NCBI GenBank assembly: GCA_014860355.1
Contig: JACZJV010000028.1
Span: 1 to 46,601 of the forward strand
Source of the DNA: Burkholderiales bacterium
GTDB lineage: Bacteria > Pseudomonadota > Gammaproteobacteria > Burkholderiales > SG8-39
Length of the DNA: 46,601 nt
Direction: 5' to 3'
Shown here: positions 1-7,007 of the stretch, in pieces
Layout of the letters: each line of letters begins with the position of its first letter
Position numbering within the stretch: the first letter of the stretch is position 1
Made by a program: the position numbers and the translations under genes
The notes under the pieces: model-generated
Told to the model about the DNA's origin: nothing
Databases searched by the model: none
The model's input: the letters and a program-made list of their open reading frames with translations, nothing else

Positions 1-270
1 TTCCTGCAGGCTATGCAGCGAGAACATCACGCCGGAGACGACGACCTGATCGGACAGTTCCACCTGCAGGCGCTGCCCGGACATGAAAATCTGCGCCCAG
101 TTCTCGCGCACCTGCTCGTAGCCGGAGACGCGCGCGCCGTCAGGGTGGATGCAGCTCACCTCTTCGTCGTCGGACCATACTTCCATCATGGCATCGAGAT
201 CGGCGCGCTGGAGCGCATCGTAGAACGCAGCTTCGGCGTCCTGCGCAGTGGAATAAATGGTCTTCTTCAC
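1..270 (-). CDS. SnoaL/NTF2-like domain protein (3' end outside window)
   Basis: Ninety codons are visible before the gene runs off the left edge. The protein begins (V)KKTIYSTAQDAEAAFYDAL and continues with a stretch typical of the SnoaL/DUF4440 alpha+beta cone fold: a helix ending in RADLDAMMEVWSDDEEV, then CIHPDGARVSGYEQVRENW. Family members are small cytoplasmic proteins of about 120-150 residues; functions vary and none can be assigned here. The GTG start at 270 was chosen because an AGGA-type ribosome binding site lies just upstream on the minus strand. It is divergent from the DsrE-like lipoprotein gene. Confidence 0.7.
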   Translation of the reverse strand, partial: MKKTIYSTAQDAEAAFYDALQRADLDAMMEVWSDDEEVSCIHPDGARVSGYEQVRENWAQIFMSGQRLQVELSDQVVVSGVMFSLHSLQE

Positions 271-548
271 CTGTTCGGTCCTTGTCGCCGCAGATGATAC
301 TAGCCGAAATGGATAGCGCCTGCCACACGCGGCGTAGCCTGACCGGCACCGGTGGCGACAGCGCGATCGGGTGCCGCTCGCGGGGGGTTGATGCACACAG
401 CGCAATCGCGTTACCCTGCAAACGCTCGCGAGGCTGCAACCCGGTCGTCAGGGGTGCGGATGTTGATCGCGGCTGTGCATTTCCGCAAGAGAACAAGACA
501 GCTGCGTTGAAGCGGCGGCTTGATTTTAATTCCTGGGAGGAAACACGA

Positions 549-989
549 ATGGCAAACTTACTCCGGCAAGGCATTTTTGTTCTGGCGGCGCTTGCTGCCC
601 TCGCTCTGAGCGGCTGCGCCTCGATGCGCGGCATGGGGCCCGACAAGGCCGTTTATCATATCAACGACTCCGTGAACGCCACTGCCGTGATGCGCAATGT
701 CGGCAATCATCTGAGCGTGGACCCGACGGCCAGAATCGTGATCGTGAGCCACGCCAAGGGCGTGGATTTCCTGATGGAAGACGCCAAGGACAAGAACGGC
801 AATCCGTACAATATCAAGGTGGAGGAGCTTGCGGCCAAAGGCGTTACTTTCGACGTGTGCGAAATCACCCTGAAAAGCCGCAAGCTCAAAAAGGATCAGT
901 TCATTCCGGAGGCGAAATTCGTTCCTTCGGGCGTGGGCGAACTCGCCAAACTGCAGTATCGGGAAGGCTACGTATATATCAAGCCCTGA
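549..989 (+). CDS. DsrE/DsrF-like lipoprotein
   Basis: The protein has 146 residues. The N-terminus is a lipoprotein signal peptide with lipobox LALSGC (Cys23), so the mature protein should be a lipid-anchored envelope protein. The rest matches the COG1416 branch of the DsrE/DsrF family: a short alpha/beta domain with IVIVSHAKGVDFL, then VTFDVCEITL carrying Cys104 at the position where the family has its sulfur-carrying cysteine, and the C-terminal pattern PSGVGELAKLQ..GYVYIKP. The reading frame stays open further upstream, but the GGGAGGA site at about 534-540 fixes ATG 549. It sits directly ahead of soxYZAXB in the same direction, which suggests a role in handling sulfane sulfur at the periplasmic face. 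Function is inferred from family and context. Confidence 0.82.
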   Translation: MANLLRQGIFVLAALAALALSGCASMRGMGPDKAVYHINDSVNATAVMRNVGNHLSVDPTARIVIVSHAKGVDFLMEDAKDKNGNPYNIKVEELAAKGVTFDVCEITLKSRKLKKDQFIPEAKFVPSGVGELAKLQYREGYVYIKP

Positions 990-1015
990 CCCGCTGGCTT
1001 GCTGAGCTGAAAAGA

Positions 1016-1046
1016 GGCGCGCCGTGCAGGCCCTGGCCGGCGCGCC
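1016..1046 (+). terminator. Hairpin after the DsrE-like gene
   Basis: Two copies of GGCGCGCC (1016-1023 and 1039-1046) can pair across a 15-base loop. No clear T-run follows, so this may be a weak or Rho-assisted terminator separating the lipoprotein gene from the sox operon, or only a transcript-stabilising hairpin. Confidence 0.35.
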
Positions 1047-1132
1047 CTTGCGGAAATCAATCGCGCGGGCTATTCTTGCGCCCCTAATTCAGCTTATGTA
1101 CGCATAGAAACACTCGAACCACGGCGCATCCG

Positions 1133-1148
1133 CATAATGGTTATCATG
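1133..1148. promoter_or_regulatory. Imperfect palindrome upstream of soxY (candidate operator)
   Basis: CATAATGGTTATCATG reads as an imperfect 16-bp palindrome (outer CAT/ATG and inner AT/AT pairs match). It lies about 60 bp upstream of the soxY start and about 35 bp upstream of a TATATT (1183-1188) that could be a -10 element, although no good -35 is visible. AT-rich palindromes of this size are typical operators of small winged-helix regulators such as ArsR-family SoxR. No regulator gene is in the window, so the assignment is speculative. Confidence 0.3.
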
Positions 1149-1205
1149 CCGCGGACAGGCTCCAAGAAGCTTGCTTACACACTATATTCGATCGAGGGAG
1201 GAGAC

Positions 1206-1676
1206 ATGGATCAAACACGCAGAAATGTACTGAAGGCCGGCGGCAGCGCGGGCCTGCTCGCGCTTCTGGCCACTGCCGGCATGCTGCGCAGCGAAGCGGC
1301 GCTCGCGGCCGACTGGAACCAGAATGCGTTCGGGGCCAAGAACCTGAAAGACGCTTTCGACGCGCTGGGCGCCGCCAACCGCACCCAATCGGCGGACATC
1401 GCGATGGTGGCGCCGGAAATCGCGGAGAACGGCGCGGTGGTGCCGATCGGCGCGGTAAGCAAGATTCCGGGCACCGAATCGATCGCCATCCTGATCGCCA
1501 AGAACCCGACTGCGCTGGCGGCAAGCTTCGATATCCCTGCAGGCACCGATCCTTCGGTGAGCACGCGGGTGAAGTTGGCGCAGACCTCGGACGTGCACAT
1601 ACTGGTGAAGGCCAACGGCAAGTTTTACGAAACCAAGAAAGAAGTCAAAGTCACCATAGGCGGATGCGGCGGCTGA
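1206..1676 (+). CDS. soxY: SoxY, sulfur-carrier subunit of SoxYZ
   Basis: SoxY is the periplasmic carrier to which thiosulfate is covalently attached during Sox oxidation. The 156-residue protein begins with a twin-arginine signal (TRRNVLKAGG plus a hydrophobic stretch ending ALAA, about residues 1-36), so it is probably exported folded, together with SoxZ. The swinging-arm C-terminus IGGCGG is intact; Cys154 is the cysteine that carries the sulfur substrate. The frame is open further 5', but ATG 1206 follows a GGGAGGAG site and gives a proper Tat signal, so it was preferred. It is the first gene of soxYZAXB and is 40 bp from soxZ. Confidence 0.96.
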   Translation: MDQTRRNVLKAGGSAGLLALLATAGMLRSEAALAADWNQNAFGAKNLKDAFDALGAANRTQSADIAMVAPEIAENGAVVPIGAVSKIPGTESIAILIAKNPTALAASFDIPAGTDPSVSTRVKLAQTSDVHILVKANGKFYETKKEVKVTIGGCGG

Positions 1677-1716
1677 ACGCTGCCGGCAGACTGCAGAAAC
1701 CAGGAGGAGGAGCAAC

Positions 1717-2028
1717 ATGGCAGATCCGATGCGCATACGCGCTATGGCCAAGGACGGCGAAGTGGTCGTCAAGGTACTGATGGCCCACGAGATGGAAACG
1801 GGCCAGCGCAAGGACAGCGCGGGCAAACCCATACCGGCGCATTTCATCCAGCATGTCAGCGCGACCTGGCAGGGCAAGGTCGTCCTGTCGGCGAATTGGG
1901 GCACGGCGATAGCGAAGAACCCGTTTCTGGAATTCAGCTTCAAGGGCGCAAAAAAGGGCGACAAGATCCAGATTACCTGGACCGACAACAAGGGCGACAA
2001 GCGCACCGACGAGGCCACGATCAACTAG
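1717..2028 (+). CDS. soxZ: SoxZ, partner of SoxY
   Basis: At 103 residues this is normal SoxZ length. It has no signal peptide, as expected for a protein exported with the Tat-bearing SoxY. The immunoglobulin-like beta-sandwich signatures are visible: MRIRA at the start, VLMAHEMETGQRKD, IPAHFIQHV, then the NPFLEFSFKGAKKGDKI region and WTDNKG near the end. ATG 1717 follows an AGGAGGAG site. SoxYZ heterodimers pass between SoxAX (loading) and SoxB (hydrolysis). A hairpin separates it from soxA. Confidence 0.95.
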   Translation: MADPMRIRAMAKDGEVVVKVLMAHEMETGQRKDSAGKPIPAHFIQHVSATWQGKVVLSANWGTAIAKNPFLEFSFKGAKKGDKIQITWTDNKGDKRTDEATIN

Positions 2029-2065
2029 AACGTAGAATATCCGCCGCTGGAGCGGAAGCGGGAGA

Positions 2066-2087
2066 CGCGCGGCAATCAGCCCGCGCG
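2066..2087 (+). other. Intercistronic hairpin between soxZ and soxA
   Basis: CGCGCGG (2066-2072) and CCGCGCG (2081-2087) form a 7-bp stem with an 8-base loop. No T-run follows, and soxA has its own AAGGAGG site just after. It could be a transcript-processing or stability element between the carrier genes and the cytochrome genes. Confidence 0.3.
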
Positions 2088-2113
2088 GCTGGTCAAATCT
2101 GAAGGAGGAATCC

Positions 2114-2989
2114 ATGTCTAGCATCAAGCTGAGAGCGGTTGTTGCGCTGTCGGGCCTGGCTTTGGTCTGCGCTGCGCAGGTCGCGCGGAGCGAAGCCGCC
2201 GTACCCAAGAAAGCCGCAGCGCCGGCCAAGAAGGCTGCGCCTGAGTCCAAGAGCGCGATTGCGGCCGAGTTCGAGAAATTCCGCGACATCATGGAGGACG
2301 CGAGTCCGGCCGAGCTGTTCGAAGCCAAAGGCGCAGAGTTGTGGAAGCAAAAGCGCGGGCCGAAGAATGCCTCGCTGGAAAAATGCGACCTCGGCCTTGG
2401 ACCGGGCGTGTTGAAGGGCGCCTATGTCCGCCTGCCGCGCTATTTCGCCGATGCGGACCAGGTGATGGATGCCGAACGGCGCATCGTGTACTGCATGGTG
2501 ACGCTGCAGGGTTTCAAGGAATCGGACCTGGCCAAGCAGCCGTTCAGCAAGGGCTCGCATGTACCCGATCCGGTGTCCCTGGTCACCTTCGTCGCCGGGC
2601 AGTCGCGCGGCATGAAAATCGCGGCCCCGCAGAAGCACCCGAGGGAGCGCGAAGCCTACAAGGTCGGCGAGGAAATATTCGACTACCGCGCCGGTCCCTG
2701 GGATTTCTCCTGCGCCACCTGCCACGGCGATGAGGGCCTGCGCATCCGCACCCAGGACCTGCCCGATCTGAGCACCAAGAAGGGCGCCATCGCCGCGTTT
2801 CAGGGCTGGCCAGGGTACCGCATGACCGGCGGCCTGATGCACACGCTGCAGTGGCGGCTGAACGACTGTTTCCGCCAGCAGCGCTTCCCCGAGCCCGCAT
2901 ATGTTTCGCAGACGCTGTCGGACCTGATGACCTACCTGGCGGTCAACGCCAACGGGCAGGTGTACAAAGGCCCGGGAATCAAGCGCTAA
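2114..2989 (+). CDS. soxA: SoxA, L-cysteine S-thiosulfotransferase cytochrome subunit (monoheme type)
   Basis: SoxA with SoxX catalyses oxidative attachment of thiosulfate to the SoxY cysteine. The 291-residue protein has a Sec signal (about 1-27), then an Ala/Lys/Pro-rich linker (about 28-46), then the cytochrome domain. Only one CxxCH heme motif is present (CATCH, Cys200-His204). The N-terminal heme of diheme forms is replaced by Cys91 and Cys127, which should form a disulfide as in other monoheme SoxA proteins. Cys252, in RLNDCFRQQRFP, matches the active-site cysteine, which in characterised SoxA carries a persulfide and ligates heme. AAGGAGG precedes ATG 2114. It lies 14 bp from soxX. Confidence 0.94.
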   Translation: MSSIKLRAVVALSGLALVCAAQVARSEAAVPKKAAAPAKKAAPESKSAIAAEFEKFRDIMEDASPAELFEAKGAELWKQKRGPKNASLEKCDLGLGPGVLKGAYVRLPRYFADADQVMDAERRIVYCMVTLQGFKESDLAKQPFSKGSHVPDPVSLVTFVAGQSRGMKIAAPQKHPREREAYKVGEEIFDYRAGPWDFSCATCHGDEGLRIRTQDLPDLSTKKGAIAAFQGWPGYRMTGGLMHTLQWRLNDCFRQQRFPEPAYVSQTLSDLMTYLAVNANGQVYKGPGIKR

Positions 2990-3003
2990 AGGAGGAGACC
3001 GCC

Positions 3004-3627
3004 ATGAAGATATTGCAAGCATCGATAGTGGGCGCAGCCGCCCTCGCCGTCGCCTACGCCGCCCAGGCCCAGGACTACCGTTCCCAGGCGATCAGCGTGA
3101 TGAAGCGCGATTTCCACGCCAAAGGCATCGCCACCATGGACCGCCTGGACGAGGATACCTTGCAGCAAATCTGCAATCGCAGCGACAACAATCCGCCCAA
3201 AGGGCTGGCCGAATCCCTGCAGCACGATCAGTTGCAGGGCATCAAGTATCCGGCGGATGGCAAATTCCTCGGCGACTGGAAGTCCGGCGAGAAAATCGCG
3301 CAGCGCGGGCGCGGCATGACCTGGAACGATAAGCAGGGGAAGACCTCGCGCAATGAGCCCAATGGCGGCAGCTGCTACAACTGCCACCAGATCGACACGA
3401 AAACGACTTCGTTCGGCACCATCGGTAACAGCCTGGCCCACTTCGGCAAGACCCGCGGCTATGGACCGGACATCCAGAAGTACGTCTACGGCAAGATCTA
3501 CAACGCCAAAGCGTTCAACCTGTGCTCGAAGATGCCGCGCTTCGGCCATTCCGAAACGCTCACCGAAGACCAGATCAAGGACCTGGTCGCCCTGCTGCTG
3601 GACCCGAACTCGCCGGTCAACAAGTAA
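3004..3627 (+). CDS. soxX: SoxX, c-type cytochrome subunit of SoxAX
   Basis: SoxX is the electron-accepting partner of SoxA in the periplasm. It has 207 residues: signal peptide about 1-22 (ending AQAQ), one heme motif CYNCH (Cys124-His128) and a likely axial methionine at Met177 in SKMPRFG. Cys57 and Cys174 may form a disulfide. An N-terminal extension of roughly 90 residues precedes the cytochrome core, as in longer SoxX variants. AAGGAGGAG precedes ATG 3004. soxB begins only 13 bp after the stop codon. Confidence 0.93.
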   Translation: MKILQASIVGAAALAVAYAAQAQDYRSQAISVMKRDFHAKGIATMDRLDEDTLQQICNRSDNNPPKGLAESLQHDQLQGIKYPADGKFLGDWKSGEKIAQRGRGMTWNDKQGKTSRNEPNGGSCYNCHQIDTKTTSFGTIGNSLAHFGKTRGYGPDIQKYVYGKIYNAKAFNLCSKMPRFGHSETLTEDQIKDLVALLLDPNSPVNK

Positions 3628-3640
3628 TGCGTTGCGGAGC

Positions 3641-5362
3641 GTGAACCGGCGCGAATTCCTGCATGTCATCGGCATGGCCGCAGCCTGCGGCCTGCCCCTG
3701 GCGCAGTTTTCGGGGCGGGCGCACGCGCAGAATGCGGCGCAGTTCTACGACCTGCCGCGCTACGGCAATGTGCATCTCCTGCACTTCACCGATTGCCACG
3801 CGCAGCTGCGGCCGATCTGGTTTCGCGAGCCGAATGTAAACCTCGGCGTCGCGGACATGGCCGGCAGGCCGCCGCATCTGGTGGGCGAGGCGCTGCTGCG
3901 CCGGTTCGGCGTCAAACCCCGCACGGCCGAAGCCTACGCCCTCACCTACCTCGATTTCGAGCACGCTGCGCGCACCTACGGCAAGGTCGGCGGCTTCGCC
4001 CACCTCGCCACGCTGGTAAAGCAGCTGAAGGCGGGACGCCCGGGCGCGCTGCTGCTAGACGGCGGCGATACCTGGCAGGGCTCGGCCACGGCGCTCTGGA
4101 CCCAGGGCCAGGACATGGTCGATGCGTGCAAGCTGCTCGGCGTGGACGTGATGACCGGACACTGGGAGTTCACCCTGGGCGCAGAACGGGTGCGCCAGGT
4201 GGTCGAGAACGATTTCAAGGGCAAGATCGATTTCGTCGCGCAGAACATCAAGACCGCCGATTTCGGCGACCCGGTGTTTCCGCCCTATGTGATCAAGGCC
4301 ATCAACGGCGTGCCGGTGGCCATAGTCGGCCAGGCGTTTCCGTATACGCCCATCGCCAATCCGCGCTACATGGTGCCGGAGTGGAACTTCGGCATCCAGG
4401 AGGAAACGCTGCAGAAAGCAGTGGACGCGGCGCGCGCCCAGGGCGCGCAGGCGGTGATCCTGCTGTCGCACAACGGCATGGACGTCGATCTCAAGCTCGC
4501 CACCCGCGTGCGCGGCATCGACGCGATCCTCGGCGGCCACACCCACGACGGCATGCCGGCGCCGGCGATCGTGAACAACGCCGGCGGCAAGACGCTGGTC
4601 ACCAACGCCGGCTCCAACGGCAAGTTTCTCGGCGTGCTCGACCTCGACGTGAAAGGCGGGAAGCTTGCGGATTTCCGCTACCGGCTGCTGCCGGTGTTCT
4701 CCAGGCTGCTGCCCGCGGACCCCGGGATGCAGTCGTTGATAGACAAAGTGCGCGCTCCCTATGCGGCCAGGCTGGGCGAAAAACTCGCGCTGACCGAAGG
4801 CCTGCTCTATCGCCGCGGAAATTTCAACGGTACCTTCGACCAGCTGATACTCGAAGGCCTGATGGCGGAAAAAGACGCGCCGATCGCTTTTTCGCCCGGA
4901 TTCTGCTGGGGCACCAGCCTGCTGCCGGGCGAGCCCATTTTGATGGAACACCTGATGGACCAGACGGCGATCACCTACCCCTACACCAGCGTCACCGGGA
5001 TGACGGGCGAAACCATCAAGATCATCCTCGAGGACGTCGCAGACAACCTGTTCAATCCCGATCCGTATTACCAGCAGGGCGGCGACATGGTGCGCGTGGG
5101 CGGCCTCAGCTATACCTGCGATCCCAACGCAAGGGCCGGCGGGCGCATCAGCGCGATGTCGATCAGGGGCAAACCGCTGGAGGCGGGCAAGACCTACAAA
5201 GTCGCAGGCTGGGCGCCGGTGGCGGAAGCGGCAAAAACGGCCGGTGGCGAACCGATCTGGGACTTGATGGCGCGGCATCTGCGCGGGCGCAAGGTAGTCA
5301 AGCCGCTGCAACTCGAACTCCCGCGGCTGAAGGGCATGCAGGGGAACGCCGGTATCGCCTGA
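3641..5362 (+). CDS. soxB: SoxB, S-sulfosulfanyl-L-cysteine sulfohydrolase
   Basis: SoxB is the dimanganese periplasmic enzyme that releases sulfate from SoxY-bound thiosulfonate. The 573-residue product carries the metallophosphoesterase/5'-nucleotidase fold: FTDCHAQ (about 49-55), DGGDTWQG (140-147), GHWEFTLG (173-180), SHNGMD (276-281) and GGHTHDG (298-304), which supply metal ligands and catalytic histidine. The C-terminal half is the substrate-capping 5'-nucleotidase C-like domain. The N-terminus NRREFLHVIG is a twin-arginine signal. GTG 3641 was chosen because it gives the usual (M)NRREF start; TTG 3632 in the same frame is an alternative, and neither has a strong ribosome binding site. 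It is the last gene of the cluster; no soxCD follows. Confidence 0.94.
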   Translation: MNRREFLHVIGMAAACGLPLAQFSGRAHAQNAAQFYDLPRYGNVHLLHFTDCHAQLRPIWFREPNVNLGVADMAGRPPHLVGEALLRRFGVKPRTAEAYALTYLDFEHAARTYGKVGGFAHLATLVKQLKAGRPGALLLDGGDTWQGSATALWTQGQDMVDACKLLGVDVMTGHWEFTLGAERVRQVVENDFKGKIDFVAQNIKTADFGDPVFPPYVIKAINGVPVAIVGQAFPYTPIANPRYMVPEWNFGIQEETLQKAVDAARAQGAQAVILLSHNGMDVDLKLATRVRGIDAILGGHTHDGMPAPAIVNNAGGKTLVTNAGSNGKFLGVLDLDVKGGKLADFRYRLLPVFSRLLPADPGMQSLIDKVRAPYAARLGEKLALTEGLLYRRGNFNGTFDQLILEGLMAEKDAPIAFSPGFCWGTSLLPGEPILMEHLMDQTAITYPYTSVTGMTGETIKIILEDVADNLFNPDPYYQQGGDMVRVGGLSYTCDPNARAGGRISAMSIRGKPLEAGKTYKVAGWAPVAEAAKTAGGEPIWDLMARHLRGRKVVKPLQLELPRLKGMQGNAGIA

Positions 5363-5370
5363 GCGCGGGC

Positions 5371-5640
5371 TTGCGCCTCGCACGCAGGCTGCGCGCGTGT
5401 GCCTGCGCGCTGCTCGGAGCGATCCGCAGCGCAAGCGCTGCGCCGATCCGGCGCCTCATCGTCACCCACTATCACTCGGACCATTTCTACGGCCTTCCGG
5501 CATGCAAGTCCGCCGGTGCCGAAATCCGGGCGCACAAGAGCGCGCGCGACGATCTCCGCTATCCGCGCGCGGCCATGAGCAAGGCGGGGCGCGAGCGGCT
5601 CGCATCGAAGTTCGATGCTTTCGCAAGCTGGATCCCTCTT
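5371..5640 (+). pseudogene. Deletion remnant of an exported metallo-beta-lactamase-fold hydrolase
   Basis: In one frame, a signal-peptide-like stretch (LRLARRLRACACALLGA..ASAA) runs straight into PIRRLIVTHYHSDHFYGLPA, which carries the HxHxDH zinc motif of metallo-beta-lactamase-fold hydrolases (HYHSDH at 5467-5484). The homologous stretch ends around AGRERLASKFDAF. In SoxH-type and quinoprotein-relay hydrolases the signal peptide and HxHxDH are separated by roughly 70-90 residues, and about 200 residues follow. Both parts are missing here, so an internal and a 3' deletion are inferred. No good start codon or ribosome binding site exists. The region from 5363 to 5825 holds no other convincing gene. 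Confidence 0.6.
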
Positions 5641-5723
5641 GTATTGCCAGCTTCATTCTTGCTGCCTGGAGCATGTCCACTACCGACAGTCCGGTATTGC
5701 ATAGCGGCGAAATAGGTCCAACA

Positions 5724-5763
5724 TGCAATAAGTGCATTCCTCAAGCTGCAATGCGCGCATTCC
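5724..5763. repeat. Two direct repeats TGCAAT-N4-GCATTCC
   Basis: Copies at 5724-5740 and 5747-5763 share 13 of 13 fixed positions around a variable 4-base centre and are 23 bp apart. The second contains the perfect palindrome AATGCGCGCATT (5750-5761); the first contains a degenerate form of it. They lie 60-100 bp upstream of the small zinc-ribbon gene in AT-richer DNA, so they may be tandem operator half-sites or leftovers of a rearrangement. Confidence 0.45.
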
Positions 5764-5825
5764 CGAACTACGGCACGGGACCGTGCACCAGCAATCGGCA
5801 CTGTTATCGAACGCATTGGCAGAAA

Positions 5826-6008
5826 ATGATTACCACGCCAGCATGCTTTGATTGTATGGACTTGGTCGGCGCGCCTCGAACGAAGAGGCCGCATGGGATG
5901 CTGTTGCCGGTAGAAAAAGATTCCGCGGGTAGAGTCCAGTTCCGATGCACCGAGTGCGCGTATCGCTGGACTGTCGGCCCGCTCGGATGGGCGAGTTTGT
6001 GGGACTGA
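5826..6008 (+). CDS. Small zinc-ribbon protein of unknown function
   Basis: This 60-residue reading frame has two CxxC knuckles, CFDC (Cys7, Cys10) and CTEC (Cys41, Cys44), which would form one zinc ribbon. Between them is a basic loop and the segment MLLPVEKDSAGRVQFR; it ends WTVGPLGWASLWD. The regular cysteine spacing and the tryptophan-rich end suggest a real protein rather than a chance frame. ATG 5826 is the only sensible start near the first knuckle, but it lacks a strong ribosome binding site, and the frame stays open upstream. It converges with the bacteriohemerythrin gene across a shared hairpin. No function is proposed. Confidence 0.55.
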   Translation: MITTPACFDCMDLVGAPRTKRPHGMLLPVEKDSAGRVQFRCTECAYRWTVGPLGWASLWD

Positions 6009-6010
6009 GC

Positions 6011-6034
6011 GCCGGGGGGCGCGCTCCCGCCGGC
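6011..6034. terminator. Hairpin between convergent genes
   Basis: GCCGGGGGG (6011-6019) pairs with CCCGCCGGC (6026-6034) with one mismatch and a 6-base loop. It fills the 28-bp gap between the stops of the zinc-ribbon gene and the bacteriohemerythrin gene, as expected for a bidirectional terminator, although no long T-run is present. Confidence 0.5.
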
Positions 6035-6036
6035 GT

Positions 6037-6456
6037 CTAGGTCAATCCCCTTTCCCTGAAGAGGGTGACGAACTTTGCGTCGGTTTCCATCATGTGAAAC
6101 TGCCACCATATTTTCAGAAACTGCAGCAACTCGGTGGCCAGGGCCGATTTGGATCCGCCTTGCGCTTTCGCAAAATCGTCAGCAAAGGCGCCAACCTTTT
6201 CTATGAGCGCGTCGTGCTCGCGCTTGTGCTCCTCGGCGTCCGGATAGTCAAACTGAGCGAAATATTTCTCTTCCATACTGAAATGCGTCGCGGTGTAGAT
6301 GATCATCTCATCTATTATTTCGCCGATTACCGCCGAACCCCTGCCTTGCACTGTTGCATCGTGCAGTCGATTGATGATTTCCACGAGTCTTTCGTGCTGC
6401 CGGTCGACGACCGCTATACCCAACTTGAGGCGGTCGTTCCAGCGGATGAGTTCCAT
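6037..6456 (-). CDS. Bacteriohemerythrin
   Basis: A 139-residue four-helix-bundle protein that binds O2 at a non-heme di-iron site. All seven iron ligands are visible in the canonical order: His21 (VDRQHERL), His58 and Glu62 (HFSMEE), His77 and His81 (HKREH), His121 and Asp126 (HMMETD). The conserved start MELIRWNDRLKLGI fits family members; ATG 6456 was preferred over the in-frame ATG 6465 on this basis. It is downstream of the CbiX-like gene on the same strand with a 127-bp gap, so it may be a separate transcript. Likely roles are O2 delivery or sensing in microaerobic growth (inferred). Confidence 0.93.
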   Translation of the reverse strand: MELIRWNDRLKLGIAVVDRQHERLVEIINRLHDATVQGRGSAVIGEIIDEMIIYTATHFSMEEKYFAQFDYPDAEEHKREHDALIEKVGAFADDFAKAQGGSKSALATELLQFLKIWWQFHMMETDAKFVTLFRERGLT

Positions 6457-6583
6457 ACTTCGCATTTTGTCACGAAGCAAGGGCATGCATACAGTCCGGC
6501 TTGCCGGGGTGACCGGCGGGTTTTTGTGACCAGCCCGGCCTTTGGCGTTATCCGCACGCTGCAGACGAAGCGACGCGCCCGCG

Positions 6584-6964
6584 CTATGCGGCTGCGCCGC
6601 GCAGCACCCAGTCGCTGATCGCCTGCAGCACCTCGGGCGCATCGCCGATGGCCGCCATCGCCCGGATCTCGATCCGCGGGTGTTGCTCGCGCAATTTCCC
6701 CAGCATCCGTGGCAGGTCCTGTTTCAGATGGCCGCCCTGAGCCATGAACAGCGGCACCACGTCTACGCGCTGCACGCCCTGCGCCGCGGCCTGCGCCACC
6801 GCCGCCTCCAGCGTCGGTGTCATGAAGTCCTGAAACGCAAGTTCGACCTGCGCGTCGGGGCGCGCCGCCTGGACCTGCTTTTTTATGATGGCGAAGGGTT
6901 CCGCCCATTGCGGGTCGCGCGCACCGTGGGCAAACAGGATGATGGCCTGGCTGCTCGTTGTCAT
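6584..6964 (-). CDS. CbiX/SirB-like small sirohydrochlorin chelatase
   Basis: This 126-residue protein has the single-domain chelatase fold (CbiX-short/SirB class) that inserts Co2+ or Fe2+ into sirohydrochlorin for cobalamin or siroheme synthesis. Signatures are LFAHGARDP with metal-binding His13, the AFQDFMTPTL strand-helix, and VVPLFMAQGGHLKQD with His79. Single-domain members act as homodimers. No other tetrapyrrole gene is nearby, so the metal preference cannot be read from context; a siroheme role would fit a sulfur-metabolising organism. It lies 43 bp downstream of the MFS gene and may be co-transcribed with it. Confidence 0.85.
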   Translation of the reverse strand: MTTSSQAIILFAHGARDPQWAEPFAIIKKQVQAARPDAQVELAFQDFMTPTLEAAVAQAAAQGVQRVDVVPLFMAQGGHLKQDLPRMLGKLREQHPRIEIRAMAAIGDAPEVLQAISDWVLRGAAA

Positions 6965-7007
6965 GTTCCTGCCTCTTTACGGTCAGACTGCCTTCGGCGT
7001 GACCCGC

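Noticed and set aside
282-548. N-terminal extension of the DsrE-like gene
   Set aside because: The frame is open but has no signal peptide or ribosome binding site, whereas ATG 549 has both.
3627-3640. ATG at 3627 overlapping the soxX stop as the soxB start
   Set aside because: It is out of frame with SoxB. GTG 3641 or TTG 3632 are in frame.
4055-5434. A 459-codon minus-strand frame opposite soxB
   Set aside because: Antisense shadow of soxB; no domain, no ribosome binding site and low-complexity composition.
6500-6535. Hairpin with T-run (GCCGG-GGTGA-CCGGC then TTTTT) between the CbiX-like and hemerythrin genes
   Set aside because: Its T-run is on the plus strand, whereas both flanking genes are on the minus strand; no plus-strand transcript is expected to end here.
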